This document shows positions 52,724-63,998 of a stretch of 64,000 nucleotides of DNA, in pieces; the stretch's first letter is position 1; each line of letters begins with the position of its first letter. The notes beneath the pieces are model-generated. The model ran no database searches. It worked only from the letters and a program-made list of their open reading frames with translations, and was not told the origin of the DNA. The DNA is taken from contig DASUCV010000001.1 in assembly GCA_036275915.1 (NCBI GenBank), positions 114,019 through 178,018 on the forward strand, written 5' to 3'. The position numbers and the translations under genes are program-made. The stretch is from Candidatus Polarisedimenticolaceae bacterium. GTDB lineage: Bacteria; Acidobacteriota; Polarisedimenticolia; Polarisedimenticolales; DASRJG01.

Positions 52724-54916
52724 ATGCGCCGCGCGCTCGCCGTCCTTGCCCTCGTCACGTGCGCCTGCGGCGGTTCCGGGAAGGCGCCGGCGGGCAAACC
52801 GAACCTCGTCCTCGTCACCCTCGACACGACGCGCGCCGACCACCTCGGATGCTACGGCGATGCGCGCGCCGCGACGCCGAACATCGACCGGATCGCCGCC
52901 GAGGGCGCTCTCTTCGAGCAGGCGATCGCCGTCGCGCCCCTCACGCTCCCATCGCACGCCTCGCTCATGACCGGGCTCTACCCGCCGCGCCACGGCGTCC
53001 GCGACAACGCGGACTTCCGGCTTCCCGACCGCGAGACGACGCTCGCCGAGCAGCTCCATGGGCAGGGGTACAAGACCGCCGCGTCGGTCGGCACCTACAT
53101 CCTCTCGTCCGTGTCCGGCCTCGGCAAGGGGTTCGACAGCTACGACCAGCCGAAGCTCCGGCCGCGGATCGCGGGCGGCGAGTCGTCGGTGCTGTACGAG
53201 CCGATCGTCGAGCGGCCGGCGGCCGAGGTGGTGAACGACGCGCTCGCTTCGATCGAGCGGATGAAGGACGGGCCGTTCTTCCTCTGGATCCACCTCTACG
53301 ATCCGCACGAGCCGTACACGCCGCCGCCGCCGTTCCGCGAGCGGTTCGCGAGCGCCCCTTACGACGGCGAGATCGCCTCGGCCGATGCCGAGCTGGGGCG
53401 TGTCTTTGAAATGCTGCGCTCCGGCGGGCTCATGGACCGCACGATCATCGCCATCACCGCGGACCACGGCGAGAGCCTCGGCGAGCACGGCGAGGACACG
53501 CACGGCCTCTTCGTGTACGACAGCACCCTCCACGTCCCGCTCATCCTCCGCGCGGCGGGCCGGATCAAGGCCGGCACGCGCTATCCCGGCCTCGTGTCGG
53601 GGGTCGATCTCACGCCGACGCTCCTCGATCTTCTCGGCGCCCCGCCGATCCCCGCCGCCGAGGGACGGAGCGTGGCGCCGGCGCTCGGTGGCGGGCGCAT
53701 GGACGAGCGCGCTCCGGTCTACGCCGAGTCGCTCTACGGCGAGCGTGCGTACGGCTGGGCGCCGCTCCATGCGCTGCGGTCGGCGCGCGAGAAGTACATC
53801 GACGCGCCGGAGGCGGAGCGTTACGACCTCGCGCGCGATCCCGCGGAGTCGACCAACCTCGCCTCGTCGGGCGACGGCGGATGGGGCGAGAGGCTGATCG
53901 ACGCCGTGAAGGCGATGGGGCCGGCCGATCCGTCCGCCGTGGCGATGATGCCGGGGGAGCAGCGCGATCGCATCGCGAGCCTGGGCTACGTGTCGGCAGG
54001 TGCCCCGGGCCTGGCACGGCGCGATCGGCCTGATCCGAAGAAGCTCATCACGGTGAGCAACCTCTATCAGCAGGCCCAGCAGGCGGTCGGACGCGGCGAT
54101 CGCGCCTACGCGTCGCAGCTCTTGACGCGAGCGCTGGCGAAGGACCCGGACAACCCGGCCGCCGCATCGCTCATGGGATCGCTGCGGTTCGCCCAGGACG
54201 CCAAGGGAGCGATCGCACAGCTTCGCGCCGCCGCCGCGGCATCGCCGGACAACTTCGAATACCAGTGGAACCTCGGCAACGCCCTCTTCGTCGACCGGCA
54301 GTACGAGGCGGCGGCCACCGCCTATCGCGCCGCGAGCGCGATCCGTCCGGCATCGGGAGACGTCCACTACGCGCTCGGCAACGTGCTCGCCGCCGGCGGC
54401 GACCTCGCCGGCGCGATCGCGGAGTACAACGTCGCGGTCAAGCGCGGCCTCAGGACCCCTCCCGTCATCGCGGCGCTCGGGACGGCGGAGATCGCGAACG
54501 GCGATGCCGCGGGCGGCGAGAAGCACCTGCGTGCGGCGCTCGAAGCCGACCCCAAGCTCGCCGACGGATGGAACCAGCTCGGCGTCTTCCTCGACCGCAC
54601 GGGCCGGCGCGACGAGGCGGAGAGCGCCTTCTCGAAGGCGCTGGCCGTCCAGCCCGACCACGCGGACGCGCTCTTCAATCGCGCCAAGCTCGAGCTCATG
54701 GCAAAGCGCACCCCCGACGCCCGTCGCGACGTCGACGCGCTGCTGCGGGCGCACCCGGACTACGCGCCTGCGCGATTCATCGAAGCGCACGTGTGTGCAG
54801 CGGAAGGGAATCCGGAAAAGGCGCGTGAAGCGATCCAGGCTTTCCTGTCGCTGCCGGGAACCGACCCCAGGATGAGAGACGCCGCCGAACGCCTGAAGTC
54901 GAAGCTCACGCCGTAA
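52724..54916 (+). CDS. Sulfatase-fold lipoprotein with C-terminal TPR repeats
   Basis: A 730-residue protein. LALVTCACGG near residues 9-18 is a lipobox, so it is probably a lipoprotein. Residues about 25-440 are an alkaline-phosphatase/sulfatase fold: metal ligands in VLVTLDTTRADHLGCYG, the nucleophile loop TLPSHASLMTGLYPPRHG, and ITADHGESLGEHGEDTHG. The position that is Cys or Ser (converted to formylglycine) in sulfatases is Thr here, and the following Arg is His, so it should not be a type I sulfatase; a phosphotransferase- or phosphodiesterase-like activity fits better. Residues about 455-720 are TPR units. TAATCT 8 nt before the ATG may be a -10 box. Confidence 0.85.
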   Translation: MRRALAVLALVTCACGGSGKAPAGKPNLVLVTLDTTRADHLGCYGDARAATPNIDRIAAEGALFEQAIAVAPLTLPSHASLMTGLYPPRHGVRDNADFRLPDRETTLAEQLHGQGYKTAASVGTYILSSVSGLGKGFDSYDQPKLRPRIAGGESSVLYEPIVERPAAEVVNDALASIERMKDGPFFLWIHLYDPHEPYTPPPPFRERFASAPYDGEIASADAELGRVFEMLRSGGLMDRTIIAITADHGESLGEHGEDTHGLFVYDSTLHVPLILRAAGRIKAGTRYPGLVSGVDLTPTLLDLLGAPPIPAAEGRSVAPALGGGRMDERAPVYAESLYGERAYGWAPLHALRSAREKYIDAPEAERYDLARDPAESTNLASSGDGGWGERLIDAVKAMGPADPSAVAMMPGEQRDRIASLGYVSAGAPGLARRDRPDPKKLITVSNLYQQAQQAVGRGDRAYASQLLTRALAKDPDNPAAASLMGSLRFAQDAKGAIAQLRAAAAASPDNFEYQWNLGNALFVDRQYEAAATAYRAASAIRPASGDVHYALGNVLAAGGDLAGAIAEYNVAVKRGLRTPPVIAALGTAEIANGDAAGGEKHLRAALEADPKLADGWNQLGVFLDRTGRRDEAESAFSKALAVQPDHADALFNRAKLELMAKRTPDARRDVDALLRAHPDYAPARFIEAHVCAAEGNPEKAREAIQAFLSLPGTDPRMRDAAERLKSKLTP

Positions 54917-54919
54917 AAG

Positions 54920-54949
54920 AAAACGGCCGCCCCTTCCGGAGCGGCCGTT
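54920..54949. terminator. Bidirectional terminator between convergent genes
   Basis: Stem AAACGGCCGC / GCGGCCGTTT (10 bp) with a 10-nt loop, T-rich on the 3' side on both strands. It lies between the stop codons of the sulfatase-fold gene (plus) and the SdrD-like gene (minus). A nearly identical element is at 56131-56158. Confidence 0.8.
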
Positions 54950-54970
54950 TCCGACGCAAAAGACCTGTTC

Positions 54971-55927
54971 TTACTGCAGCGGCGGGTTGTCGCAGCTGCT
55001 CACGTGAATCTGCAGGTTGCCGCTGTTGATCGGCGTCACGTCGCGCTCGAGCCCTCCACCGTTGTCGCTGTCGAGGAGGATGATCGTCGAGCCGAGCGGA
55101 TCGAACTGGTTCGTGTAGACGCGCAGGAAGTAGCGGTCGATGAGCGCCCCGGCGTTGGCGCCGTTGCTGCCGGGCTCGTTCCGGTCTTCGACGCGCGCGT
55201 AGAAGAAGACGTGATCGTTGTTGTACTTGTTGCCCTGGAGCCCGTGGACCCAGCCGGTGCCGTCATATTCGATGTAATTGAACGGCGTCTTCGGCGAGGT
55301 GGAGCCGGGCGGGATGCCGGGCACGTTTCCGCAGCTCACGTTCGGGATCGTCGTCCCGTGGAAGTGGAGCTTGCGGCTGCGATCGACGTGGTTCCAGTCG
55401 CCGCCGGCGCCGGCCGTCGCACTGCAACCCGGATGGACGTTGCCGCCGAAGGTGATCTTGGTGCCCTTGGTCGCGAGGTAGGAGTTCGTCAGCGGCTCGT
55501 AGACCGTCCCGCCGCCCGTCATCCAGCACTGTCCGGCCTGGCATGCGTCGCTCTGGATCAGCCAATCCGCTTGGGTTTCCTGATCGGTGGAGGAGACGCA
55601 GAAGTCGAGCGTATTCGAGGCGGGTACGAGGACCGCGCCTCCCGCCGGCAACGAAGACGTGTCGATCGTGGCGTGGTAGCAATCGGGATGGTCCTGGAGG
55701 CTCATCAAGTAGTAACCGTTAGCGTCGGTCACATCCGTATCGCTCCACGTTCCGGCGACGTTCTGCACCGTGACGACGATGCCCGCGACGCCGAGATCCT
55801 GTCCGTCGAGCTGACCGTTGTGATTGCCGTCGCAGCGGACATATCCGTCGAACGGACAGGCGAGCGCCGCCGACCCCGCCACCGCGGCCATGAAGATCAT
55901 GCTGAGACCTATGCGCACTGCTCTCAC
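54971..55927 (-). CDS. Secreted protein with SdrD-B-like domain and Gly-rich C-terminal domain
   Basis: A 318-residue protein. GTG start at 55927 with GGGGGG about 7 nt upstream, giving a good signal peptide (AVRIGLSMIFMAAVAGSAALA). Mature N-terminus: CPFDGYVRCDGNHNGQLDGQDLGVAGIVVTVQN-type SdrD-B fold with an EF-hand-like Asp/Asn cluster, DTDVTDANGYYLMSL. From about residue 150 a second domain (CWMTGGGTVYEPL, ITFGGNVHPGC, GGDWNHVDRSRKLHFHGTTI) resembles the post-COAP type domain of secreted proteins. Function unknown; likely extracellular. Copies of the same terminator lie on both sides. Confidence 0.65.
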   Translation of the reverse strand: MRAVRIGLSMIFMAAVAGSAALACPFDGYVRCDGNHNGQLDGQDLGVAGIVVTVQNVAGTWSDTDVTDANGYYLMSLQDHPDCYHATIDTSSLPAGGAVLVPASNTLDFCVSSTDQETQADWLIQSDACQAGQCWMTGGGTVYEPLTNSYLATKGTKITFGGNVHPGCSATAGAGGDWNHVDRSRKLHFHGTTIPNVSCGNVPGIPPGSTSPKTPFNYIEYDGTGWVHGLQGNKYNNDHVFFYARVEDRNEPGSNGANAGALIDRYFLRVYTNQFDPLGSTIILLDSDNGGGLERDVTPINSGNLQIHVSSCDNPPLQ

Positions 55928-56130
55928 GGGTAACCCCCCTCTTCTTCCGTGCCCTGACGGGCGACGCTTCGTTGGATTCGATCGTGCTGACACCCCGAGT
56001 TCAAAGAGGAAGTACTGCCAAATTTCATGAAGAGCTGAGGCCGTTCGAAAAAAAGTGCGGCGGCGTATGACTTTCTAAGAATCGGCATCCGGAATTTCCG
56101 GAAGACGTTGACGGCGACCCGGCGCATAAG

Positions 56131-56158
56131 AAAACGGCCGCCCCTTCCGGAGCGGCCG
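56131..56158 (-). terminator. Terminator of the S8 protease gene
   Basis: Stem CGGCCGC/GCGGCCG with loop, followed on the minus strand by TTTTCTT. It shares about 31 identical bases with the terminator at 54.9 kb. The rest of the 257-bp spacer 55928-56184 is less GC-rich and holds a small palindrome (CCGGAATTTCCGG) but no gene that I can see. Confidence 0.75.
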
Positions 56159-56184
56159 CTGTGAACTGTCGACTGTGAACGGGC

Positions 56185-59100
56185 CTAGGGACAGGTGGCC
56201 GTGTTGCTCCTCGCGGTGAACCCGCACTGACCGGAAGCTGCGCCGCCGTTGCGCTCACCGCCCGCGACGCCGGGCCCCCAGCTTCCCTCGGTCACACCCG
56301 CGTCGTCCGAGACGACGACGTACCAGAGACTGCCGGCGGGGACGTTGCTCCACGTGGAGGAGCCCGCCGTGTTGAGGGCGCACAGCGAGCCGCCGAGCGC
56401 ATAGGTCGAGACGGTCGCGAGATTCCCGTAGAGCATGTGATAGCCGGTCGACGCGCACCCCGCGTCATCCCACGAGAGGAAGATCGTCGTGCCGTTCGTG
56501 TTCCCGCGCGCGCCGAAGAGGCGGTTCACCGGCTTCTCGGCCGCGGGGCAGGCGACCATGGTGCAGCCTCCCGACACTTGCCCGATCGTGTGGCTGAAGG
56601 TGCTGACCCAGGAGCCCTCGTTCGTCTTGACGGTGAGGAGGAACGAGACGCTCGAACCGCACGTCAGGCTCGACGACAGCTTGACCGTGAAATTCGGCGC
56701 GTTCGAATCCGCGTTCGTCCCCGCCGGAATGTTCGGGTAGGTCGCCGTTCCGCTCACGATCGTCACTCCGGGACTCGTCGCCGTCAGGACCGCGGAAACG
56801 CCGGTGACTCCGCTCGTTCCGTCGCTGGCGACGTTGATCTTGAACGTCTCCTGCTCACCCGGCTCCCAGACCCCGTTGCCGTTGCCTCCGCCGGTGTTGC
56901 ACGAGTCGATCGTCGTCGTGTTCGTGTTGTACCGCGCGTGCGACGCGCACGCCGTCTGCGGGTAGGTGAGATTCAGGGTCCAGTTGTTGATCATCCCCAC
57001 GTCGCCGGCATTGAGGTCCCTGACGAACAGCCGCCACGCCCCGAGCGCGTTCTTTCCGTTGAAAGCGGAGAGCGGGTTGTCGGGCTTGTAGCTGCCGGTG
57101 AACGGCGGGAGCCCCAGCGCGATGGCCGTCGTCGCGGCATCGTCGAAGACGGTGTTCGTGTAGTTGTTGCCGCTTCCCCCGTTCCGGTTCGACAGGATGA
57201 CGTCGGTGCTGTCCGGCCCGATGAGATGGATTTCCAGGTCGTTGTCGTACGTGTGCGTCAGCGAGCCGATCGTGACGTTCACGTCCAGGATCGACTTGTT
57301 GTCGGGAACGTTGACGGTCGCGCTCGCCCCGGTGGTGCTGTTGTCGGGGATCGAGACGGGCGGTCCGGGGTAGTTGTAGTTCGGCTGCACGTTGTCGAGG
57401 GTCGTGAAGAAATAAAAGCCGCCCGCGTTGTTGGCGACGGTCGCGTTCGCTGCGGCGTCCGCCGAGGTCACCGCGTAGTCGTACGTCGAGCACGGCGAGA
57501 GACCGGTGATCGGAATGCTGTGGCTCGTGGTGAGCGTGGGGTTGACGGGCGTGACGATTCCCGGAGGCGGCGGCGCCGCCCCATAGGTCACGCTGCCGTC
57601 GGTCGACTCGTTCGTCGTCCAGGTCACGGACACGGTCTGGCCGGTGATGTTGACGGTCTGGACGTTCGAGATCGACGGCGCGGCGCAATCGATCGGCACG
57701 ACCTTGTTCACCGTGACGTTGGGCGTTCCGCAGGCCGAGGCGTCGAGGTAGCTGAAGGTCACCGTCCCGCCGTTCGCGACCGAGATCTTCCCGTCGCCGT
57801 GCACCGGGGCACCGCCGTACGTCGGGAACGATCCGACGAAGGTTCCGGACCCCGCCGGGCTCTCGGTGAGCGTGATGTTCTCCGCGGTCGTCTCCACCGT
57901 CGAATTGACCGTGATCGTCTGGGTGCCGGCGTTCTTGAGATCGCTGTCGGCGAGCACGACGTTCATCGTCGAGGCGCAGCCGTAGGCGTTGCGATCGGGG
58001 GTGATCGTCGCCGCGCAGGTCGCGCAGTTGTAGCAGACGAGCGCGAAGTCCTGGTCGGTCGCGTCACCGGTGCCGGGGACGCCGTCACCCGCGATGTTGA
58101 AACCGGTCACGGTGAGCGTCACCGGTCCGGACGTGCCCGCGGGAAGGAAGACCGACTCCACGTTGTTGGCGGGATCGGGCGCGCCGCCCGTCACGCTGTA
58201 CTGCCCGGAGAAGACGTTTCCGTTGTAGATCGTGCCGTTGACGTTCGCCTGCAAGTCGAGGTTGTTGACCTGTGGGCTGGTCCCGATCGAGCCGGGGGCG
58301 TCGGTGTAGGCCATGACGATGCGCACCGGCTTCGTGGGATCGGCGACGGTGCCGTGGAAGACCCACTGCTGTCCGCTGTTGTCGAGGATGACCGACTGAT
58401 CGAGCAGGAAGCGCGACGTCGTGTCGAAAGCCATGTCGAGGTTGGGCATCCCCGTCCCCTGGGAATTGCTGGGCAGCGTGTCGTTGGCGCCGGCGCCGGT
58501 CAGGTAGGTCGTGTGCGCCATCAAATAGGCCTTCGAGAGCGCCGGGCTCGGGATCGCCGACAGGTAGTGCGTCTGGAGCCAGCGGTATTCGAGCGATGCG
58601 GCGCCGGACACCGCCGGTGCGGCGATGCTGGTCCCCGAGGACGCGGCGAAGACGTGCTGGTTCCCCTGCGTCGGCATGTACGGATCGCAGACGTCCAGGC
58701 CGGTATAGCCGGGGTCGGGGCTGGCGGTCCCCTGGACGTGGGTGCCGGGGGCGACCAGGTCGGGCTTCGCTCGCCCGCCCGGGGACGGGCCGCGGCTCGA
58801 CGTCGCCGCGATGTCCATGGCGTTATCCGCGTCCGTGGTGGTCACGTTGCAACCGTCGGTCCATCCCGTCCGGAAGTTCTCGGACGCGCCGACGGCGATC
58901 ACGTTCTTTCCGTTGCTGGGAGATCCGACGGTCGTCGGTCCGGGACCGACGTTTCCGGCGGAGAAGACGAACAGATACTGCTGGTTCCCCGCCGTGCCCG
59001 GAAGCGCGTCGCGCGTGCGGGCGTCGTAGGTTTGCGAGGCGGCGTCGTACGTGTCGGAGCACCCCTCGCAGCTCCACGAGTTGTTGCTGATGCGCGCGCC

Positions 59101-60381
59101 GCTGTTGTAGGTCGCGGCGATGACCCCCGAGTCGTTGCCGCCGCAGTTGGGGACGCTGTAGCCCCCGGTGTTGGTGAAGATCTTGGTCATTCCCATCCGG
59201 CCGTACGGGTTCACGCCCATGCCGAGCTGGTAGCCGTTCGAGTCCCGGTAAGGACTCCCGGAGCGCACGTCGTAGCCGCCGATGACGCTCGCGTTGATGT
59301 GGCCGTGACCGCCGAGACTGTTGCCGGAAGTCTCCGTCGAGCAGTTGCCGATGAACGACAGGCGCGTCGTCACACCGTCCGCGAGCTTCGTGAGCGTCGG
59401 GTCGCCGGCGCCGTTCGTCACGGAGCCGTTCCCGACCCCGTCGTCGGACAGGCCGACGATCGGGTAGAGGGTCGGGTCGTTCGAGAAGCCCTTGCCGTCG
59501 AGGAACGCCTTGTAACCCGTCGCCGAGGGTCCGGTCTTTGCGGCGTTGAGATGACCGCCGACGAGCTGGTCCTGGACCTCGTCGTCGCGCGTGATCGCCA
59601 GGCGCTCGCCGACCCAGGTCACGTCCGGCAGAGCGGAGAGGCCCGCGATGCGCGAGAGGGGCACGGTCATGTGGAGGTTGCGGTAGGTGAGCACCGACTC
59701 CCACTCGGAGTCGATCGAGGCCGCGGCGGACTCGATCGCCTGGACGGTCGCGGCGTTCGTTTCGGCCTGGACGATCTGGATGACGACCGGCACGAGGCGA
59801 TCCTGCGTGACGGGCTGCGAGAGCGGCCCTCGAAGGGTCGGGCCGAGCTTGAAGTAAGGATGGTACGAACCGCTGTACTGGAGAAACGCCTTCTCGGCGG
59901 CGAAGCGATCGAGGATCTGACGTCCCTCGGCGTCCGCCAAGACCAGGTACGCGTTGCTCTCGATGTACTGGACCGGACGAATGCCGGCGGCCGACAGCTC
60001 GTCGAGCCACTCCTGCTTCACCGGGCCGACGAACTGAACGAGCTGGAGCGCGCGGCCCGCGGCCGGTCCCGCGGTCAGCGCCGGCGGGATCTTGATGACC
60101 GCGGAGCGCGTATCGAGACGGTAGGCGTCGAGCTGGATGACGTCCATGTCGTCGCGGACGGCGATCTTCTCGCGGCGATCGCCCGAGAGCCCCGCGTACG
60201 CCGCATCGGAGATCTCGTAGACGCGGTAGGAGCCGTAGTCGGCAATGACTTTCAGGCCCTGCGCTCGCTCGTCCAGCAGTCCCGGCGGCGCGACGATCTT
60301 GTGAACGCCTTCGGCCGCCCGCGCGGACGCAGAGATCCAGACGAGGAGAGGGATCAAGAGCAAGACGCGACCCTTGGTCAT
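56185..60381 (-). CDS. Secreted S8 (subtilisin-like) protease with P-domain
   Basis: A 1398-residue protein with signal peptide (VLLLIPLLVWISASARA). Residues about 25-265 are a propeptide-like region. The S8 catalytic domain has Asp in YPIVGLSDDGVGNG (about 313), His in SLGGHGHINASVIGG (about 360) and Ser in SSGTSIAAPAVSGAASL (about 595). A jelly-roll, a fibronectin-like segment with CAxC pairs and then a proprotein-convertase P-domain (NVPDNKSILDVNVTIGSLTHTYDNDLEIHLIGP type, about 1050-1170) follow, then C-terminal Ig-like domains. The start at 60381 follows from the signal peptide. It is probably exported and self-processed. A terminator and about 170 bp separate it from the upstream hppA gene. 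Confidence 0.88.
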   Translation of the reverse strand: MTKGRVLLLIPLLVWISASARAAEGVHKIVAPPGLLDERAQGLKVIADYGSYRVYEISDAAYAGLSGDRREKIAVRDDMDVIQLDAYRLDTRSAVIKIPPALTAGPAAGRALQLVQFVGPVKQEWLDELSAAGIRPVQYIESNAYLVLADAEGRQILDRFAAEKAFLQYSGSYHPYFKLGPTLRGPLSQPVTQDRLVPVVIQIVQAETNAATVQAIESAAASIDSEWESVLTYRNLHMTVPLSRIAGLSALPDVTWVGERLAITRDDEVQDQLVGGHLNAAKTGPSATGYKAFLDGKGFSNDPTLYPIVGLSDDGVGNGSVTNGAGDPTLTKLADGVTTRLSFIGNCSTETSGNSLGGHGHINASVIGGYDVRSGSPYRDSNGYQLGMGVNPYGRMGMTKIFTNTGGYSVPNCGGNDSGVIAATYNSGARISNNSWSCEGCSDTYDAASQTYDARTRDALPGTAGNQQYLFVFSAGNVGPGPTTVGSPSNGKNVIAVGASENFRTGWTDGCNVTTTDADNAMDIAATSSRGPSPGGRAKPDLVAPGTHVQGTASPDPGYTGLDVCDPYMPTQGNQHVFAASSGTSIAAPAVSGAASLEYRWLQTHYLSAIPSPALSKAYLMAHTTYLTGAGANDTLPSNSQGTGMPNLDMAFDTTSRFLLDQSVILDNSGQQWVFHGTVADPTKPVRIVMAYTDAPGSIGTSPQVNNLDLQANVNGTIYNGNVFSGQYSVTGGAPDPANNVESVFLPAGTSGPVTLTVTGFNIAGDGVPGTGDATDQDFALVCYNCATCAATITPDRNAYGCASTMNVVLADSDLKNAGTQTITVNSTVETTAENITLTESPAGSGTFVGSFPTYGGAPVHGDGKISVANGGTVTFSYLDASACGTPNVTVNKVVPIDCAAPSISNVQTVNITGQTVSVTWTTNESTDGSVTYGAAPPPPGIVTPVNPTLTTSHSIPITGLSPCSTYDYAVTSADAAANATVANNAGGFYFFTTLDNVQPNYNYPGPPVSIPDNSTTGASATVNVPDNKSILDVNVTIGSLTHTYDNDLEIHLIGPDSTDVILSNRNGGSGNNYTNTVFDDAATTAIALGLPPFTGSYKPDNPLSAFNGKNALGAWRLFVRDLNAGDVGMINNWTLNLTYPQTACASHARYNTNTTTIDSCNTGGGNGNGVWEPGEQETFKINVASDGTSGVTGVSAVLTATSPGVTIVSGTATYPNIPAGTNADSNAPNFTVKLSSSLTCGSSVSFLLTVKTNEGSWVSTFSHTIGQVSGGCTMVACPAAEKPVNRLFGARGNTNGTTIFLSWDDAGCASTGYHMLYGNLATVSTYALGGSLCALNTAGSSTWSNVPAGSLWYVVVSDDAGVTEGSWGPGVAGGERNGGAASGQCGFTARSNTATCP

Positions 60382-60527
60382 CGACAAACCCCCGACAATC
60401 CGGAATTCAGTTCTCCCGCAACCGCTGGAATTTACGGTGTACCGCCCGGATCGTGTGGGAAAAGCTGCGTAACCGTCCGCAGCAGCCGGCCGGCAAAAAA
60501 CGTCGTCTTCGCGGTCCGATAAACAGA

Positions 60528-60553
60528 ACGGCCGCCTAACGAGAGGCGGCCGT
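60528..60553 (-). terminator. Terminator of the membrane pyrophosphatase gene
   Basis: Stem ACGGCCGCCT/AGGCGGCCGT (10 bp) with a 6-nt loop, followed on the minus strand by TTCTGTTTAT. The spacer between the S8 protease start and the hppA stop (60382-60576) contains no other recognisable feature. Confidence 0.75.
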
Positions 60554-60576
60554 CCCCCTGACATGGATGAACCGTC

Positions 60577-63015
<2,439 letters not shown>

Positions 63016-63192
63016 CTCCACCTCTCTCCTCGGCTCGCGTGCAGCCACATAGCCCCGCCCGCTCTCGCGGACGGGATCGAGTTTTGGAGGGGTTGGCCGC
63101 CCGCCGAACGGCGAACGCTTCAGCGCCCTACGCTTTCCCCCCGGAAGGCAGGAAGCCGGGGGGTTATACCAGCATGCCGGTCTTTTTGTCGA
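63016..63192 (-). promoter_or_regulatory. Promoter and long leader of hppA
   Basis: On the minus strand TCGACA (63187-63192) and TATAAC (63163-63168) are 18 nt apart, a good sigma-70 match. The leader to the ATG would be about 145 nt. It begins with a hairpin of 8-bp GC stem (CCCCCCGG/CCGGGGGG, about 63138-63163) and contains further GC-rich stems. It might regulate hppA; I recognise no riboswitch class. Confidence 0.5.
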
Positions 63193-63262
63193 CGCGGCCC
63201 CCGTTTTGTGGCGTCTTTGGCGATGGACGGAACGACCGCCCCTGTGCGAGGGTAGCGGGCCC

Positions 63263-63904
63263 ATGCGCGTGAAGGTCTGCGGAATCTGCCGGGTCGAGGA
63301 CGCCCTCGCCGCCGCCGATGCGGGAGCCGATGCCGTCGGCTGCCTCGTCGGGCTCGACCGGCCGTCGCCGGAGCAGGTGACGGCCGCCGCGGCGCGCGCG
63401 TTGTTCTCCGTCCTGCCGCCGTTCGTCGCGCGCGTCCTCGTCACGCACAAGACGACGCTCGCCGAGGTCGCCGACCTCGTGCGCGAATCGACGGCGACCG
63501 CCGTTCAGCTCCACGGCGACTTTCCCCTCGTCGCCATCCCGGCGCTCCGCGAGGCGGTGCCGTTCGCATCGATCGTGAAATGCGTCCACGTCACCGGGGA
63601 AGAAGCGATCGCCGCGGCCTCGGCCGCCGCGCGCGTGGCGGATGCCATCCTCCTCGACACGAAGGCCCGCGGCCGCATCGGCGGGACCGGCAAGACGCAC
63701 GACTGGTCGATCAGCGCGCGGATCGCCCTGAGCATGGTGAAACCGGTGATCCTCGCCGGCGGCCTGAACCCGGACAACGTCGCCGAGGCGATTGCGCGTG
63801 TCCGTCCGTTCGGCGTCGACGCCAACTCGGGCACGCGCGCAACCCCCGGCGCCAAGGACCACGCGAAGATCCGCGCCTTCGTCGCGAACGCCGTGAGGAC
63901 ATAG
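63263..63904 (+). CDS. trpF: Phosphoribosylanthranilate isomerase-like protein
   Basis: A 213-residue TIM barrel. MRVKVCGICRVEDALAAADAGADAVGC places the catalytic Cys in CG[IT]; VQLHGD, LLDTKARGRIGGTGKTHDW (general-acid Asp) and VILAGGLNPDNVAEAI with VDANSG near the end are all TrpF-like. TrpF isomerises phosphoribosylanthranilate in tryptophan synthesis. Departures: no KSPR loop (CLVGLDRPSPEQV instead) and DANSG for DVSSG, and no other trp gene is nearby, so a paralog with another substrate is possible. The ATG at 63263 has no strong ribosome-binding site. Confidence 0.75.
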   Translation: MRVKVCGICRVEDALAAADAGADAVGCLVGLDRPSPEQVTAAAARALFSVLPPFVARVLVTHKTTLAEVADLVRESTATAVQLHGDFPLVAIPALREAVPFASIVKCVHVTGEEAIAAASAAARVADAILLDTKARGRIGGTGKTHDWSISARIALSMVKPVILAGGLNPDNVAEAIARVRPFGVDANSGTRATPGAKDHAKIRAFVANAVRT

Positions 63905-63908
63905 GGAC

Positions 63909-63998
63909 ATTCTGCTTTTCTTACACAGAGGGGACAGCTTCCGAAACTCTGTACTTCGAGTTTCGGAAGCTGTCCCCTCTGTGTAAGAAAAGCAGAAT
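63909..63998. repeat. REP-like palindrome 3 (41-bp arms, 8-nt loop)
   Basis: Arms 63909-63949 and 63958-63998 are perfect inverted repeats. The inner 23 bp equal the arms at 15.2 and 18.9 kb (GGGGACAGCTTCCGAAACTC); the outer part adds ATTCTGCTTTTCTTAC, whose end resembles the TTTTTCTTACC end of the RAYT-flanking repeat. The loop is tgtacttc. It begins 4 nt after the trpF-like stop codon. Confidence 0.9.

Noticed and set aside
55928..56184. A riboswitch or small gene upstream of the SdrD-like gene
   Set aside because: No known riboswitch core and no coding frame with a plausible start was found; only a terminator and a short palindrome are visible.
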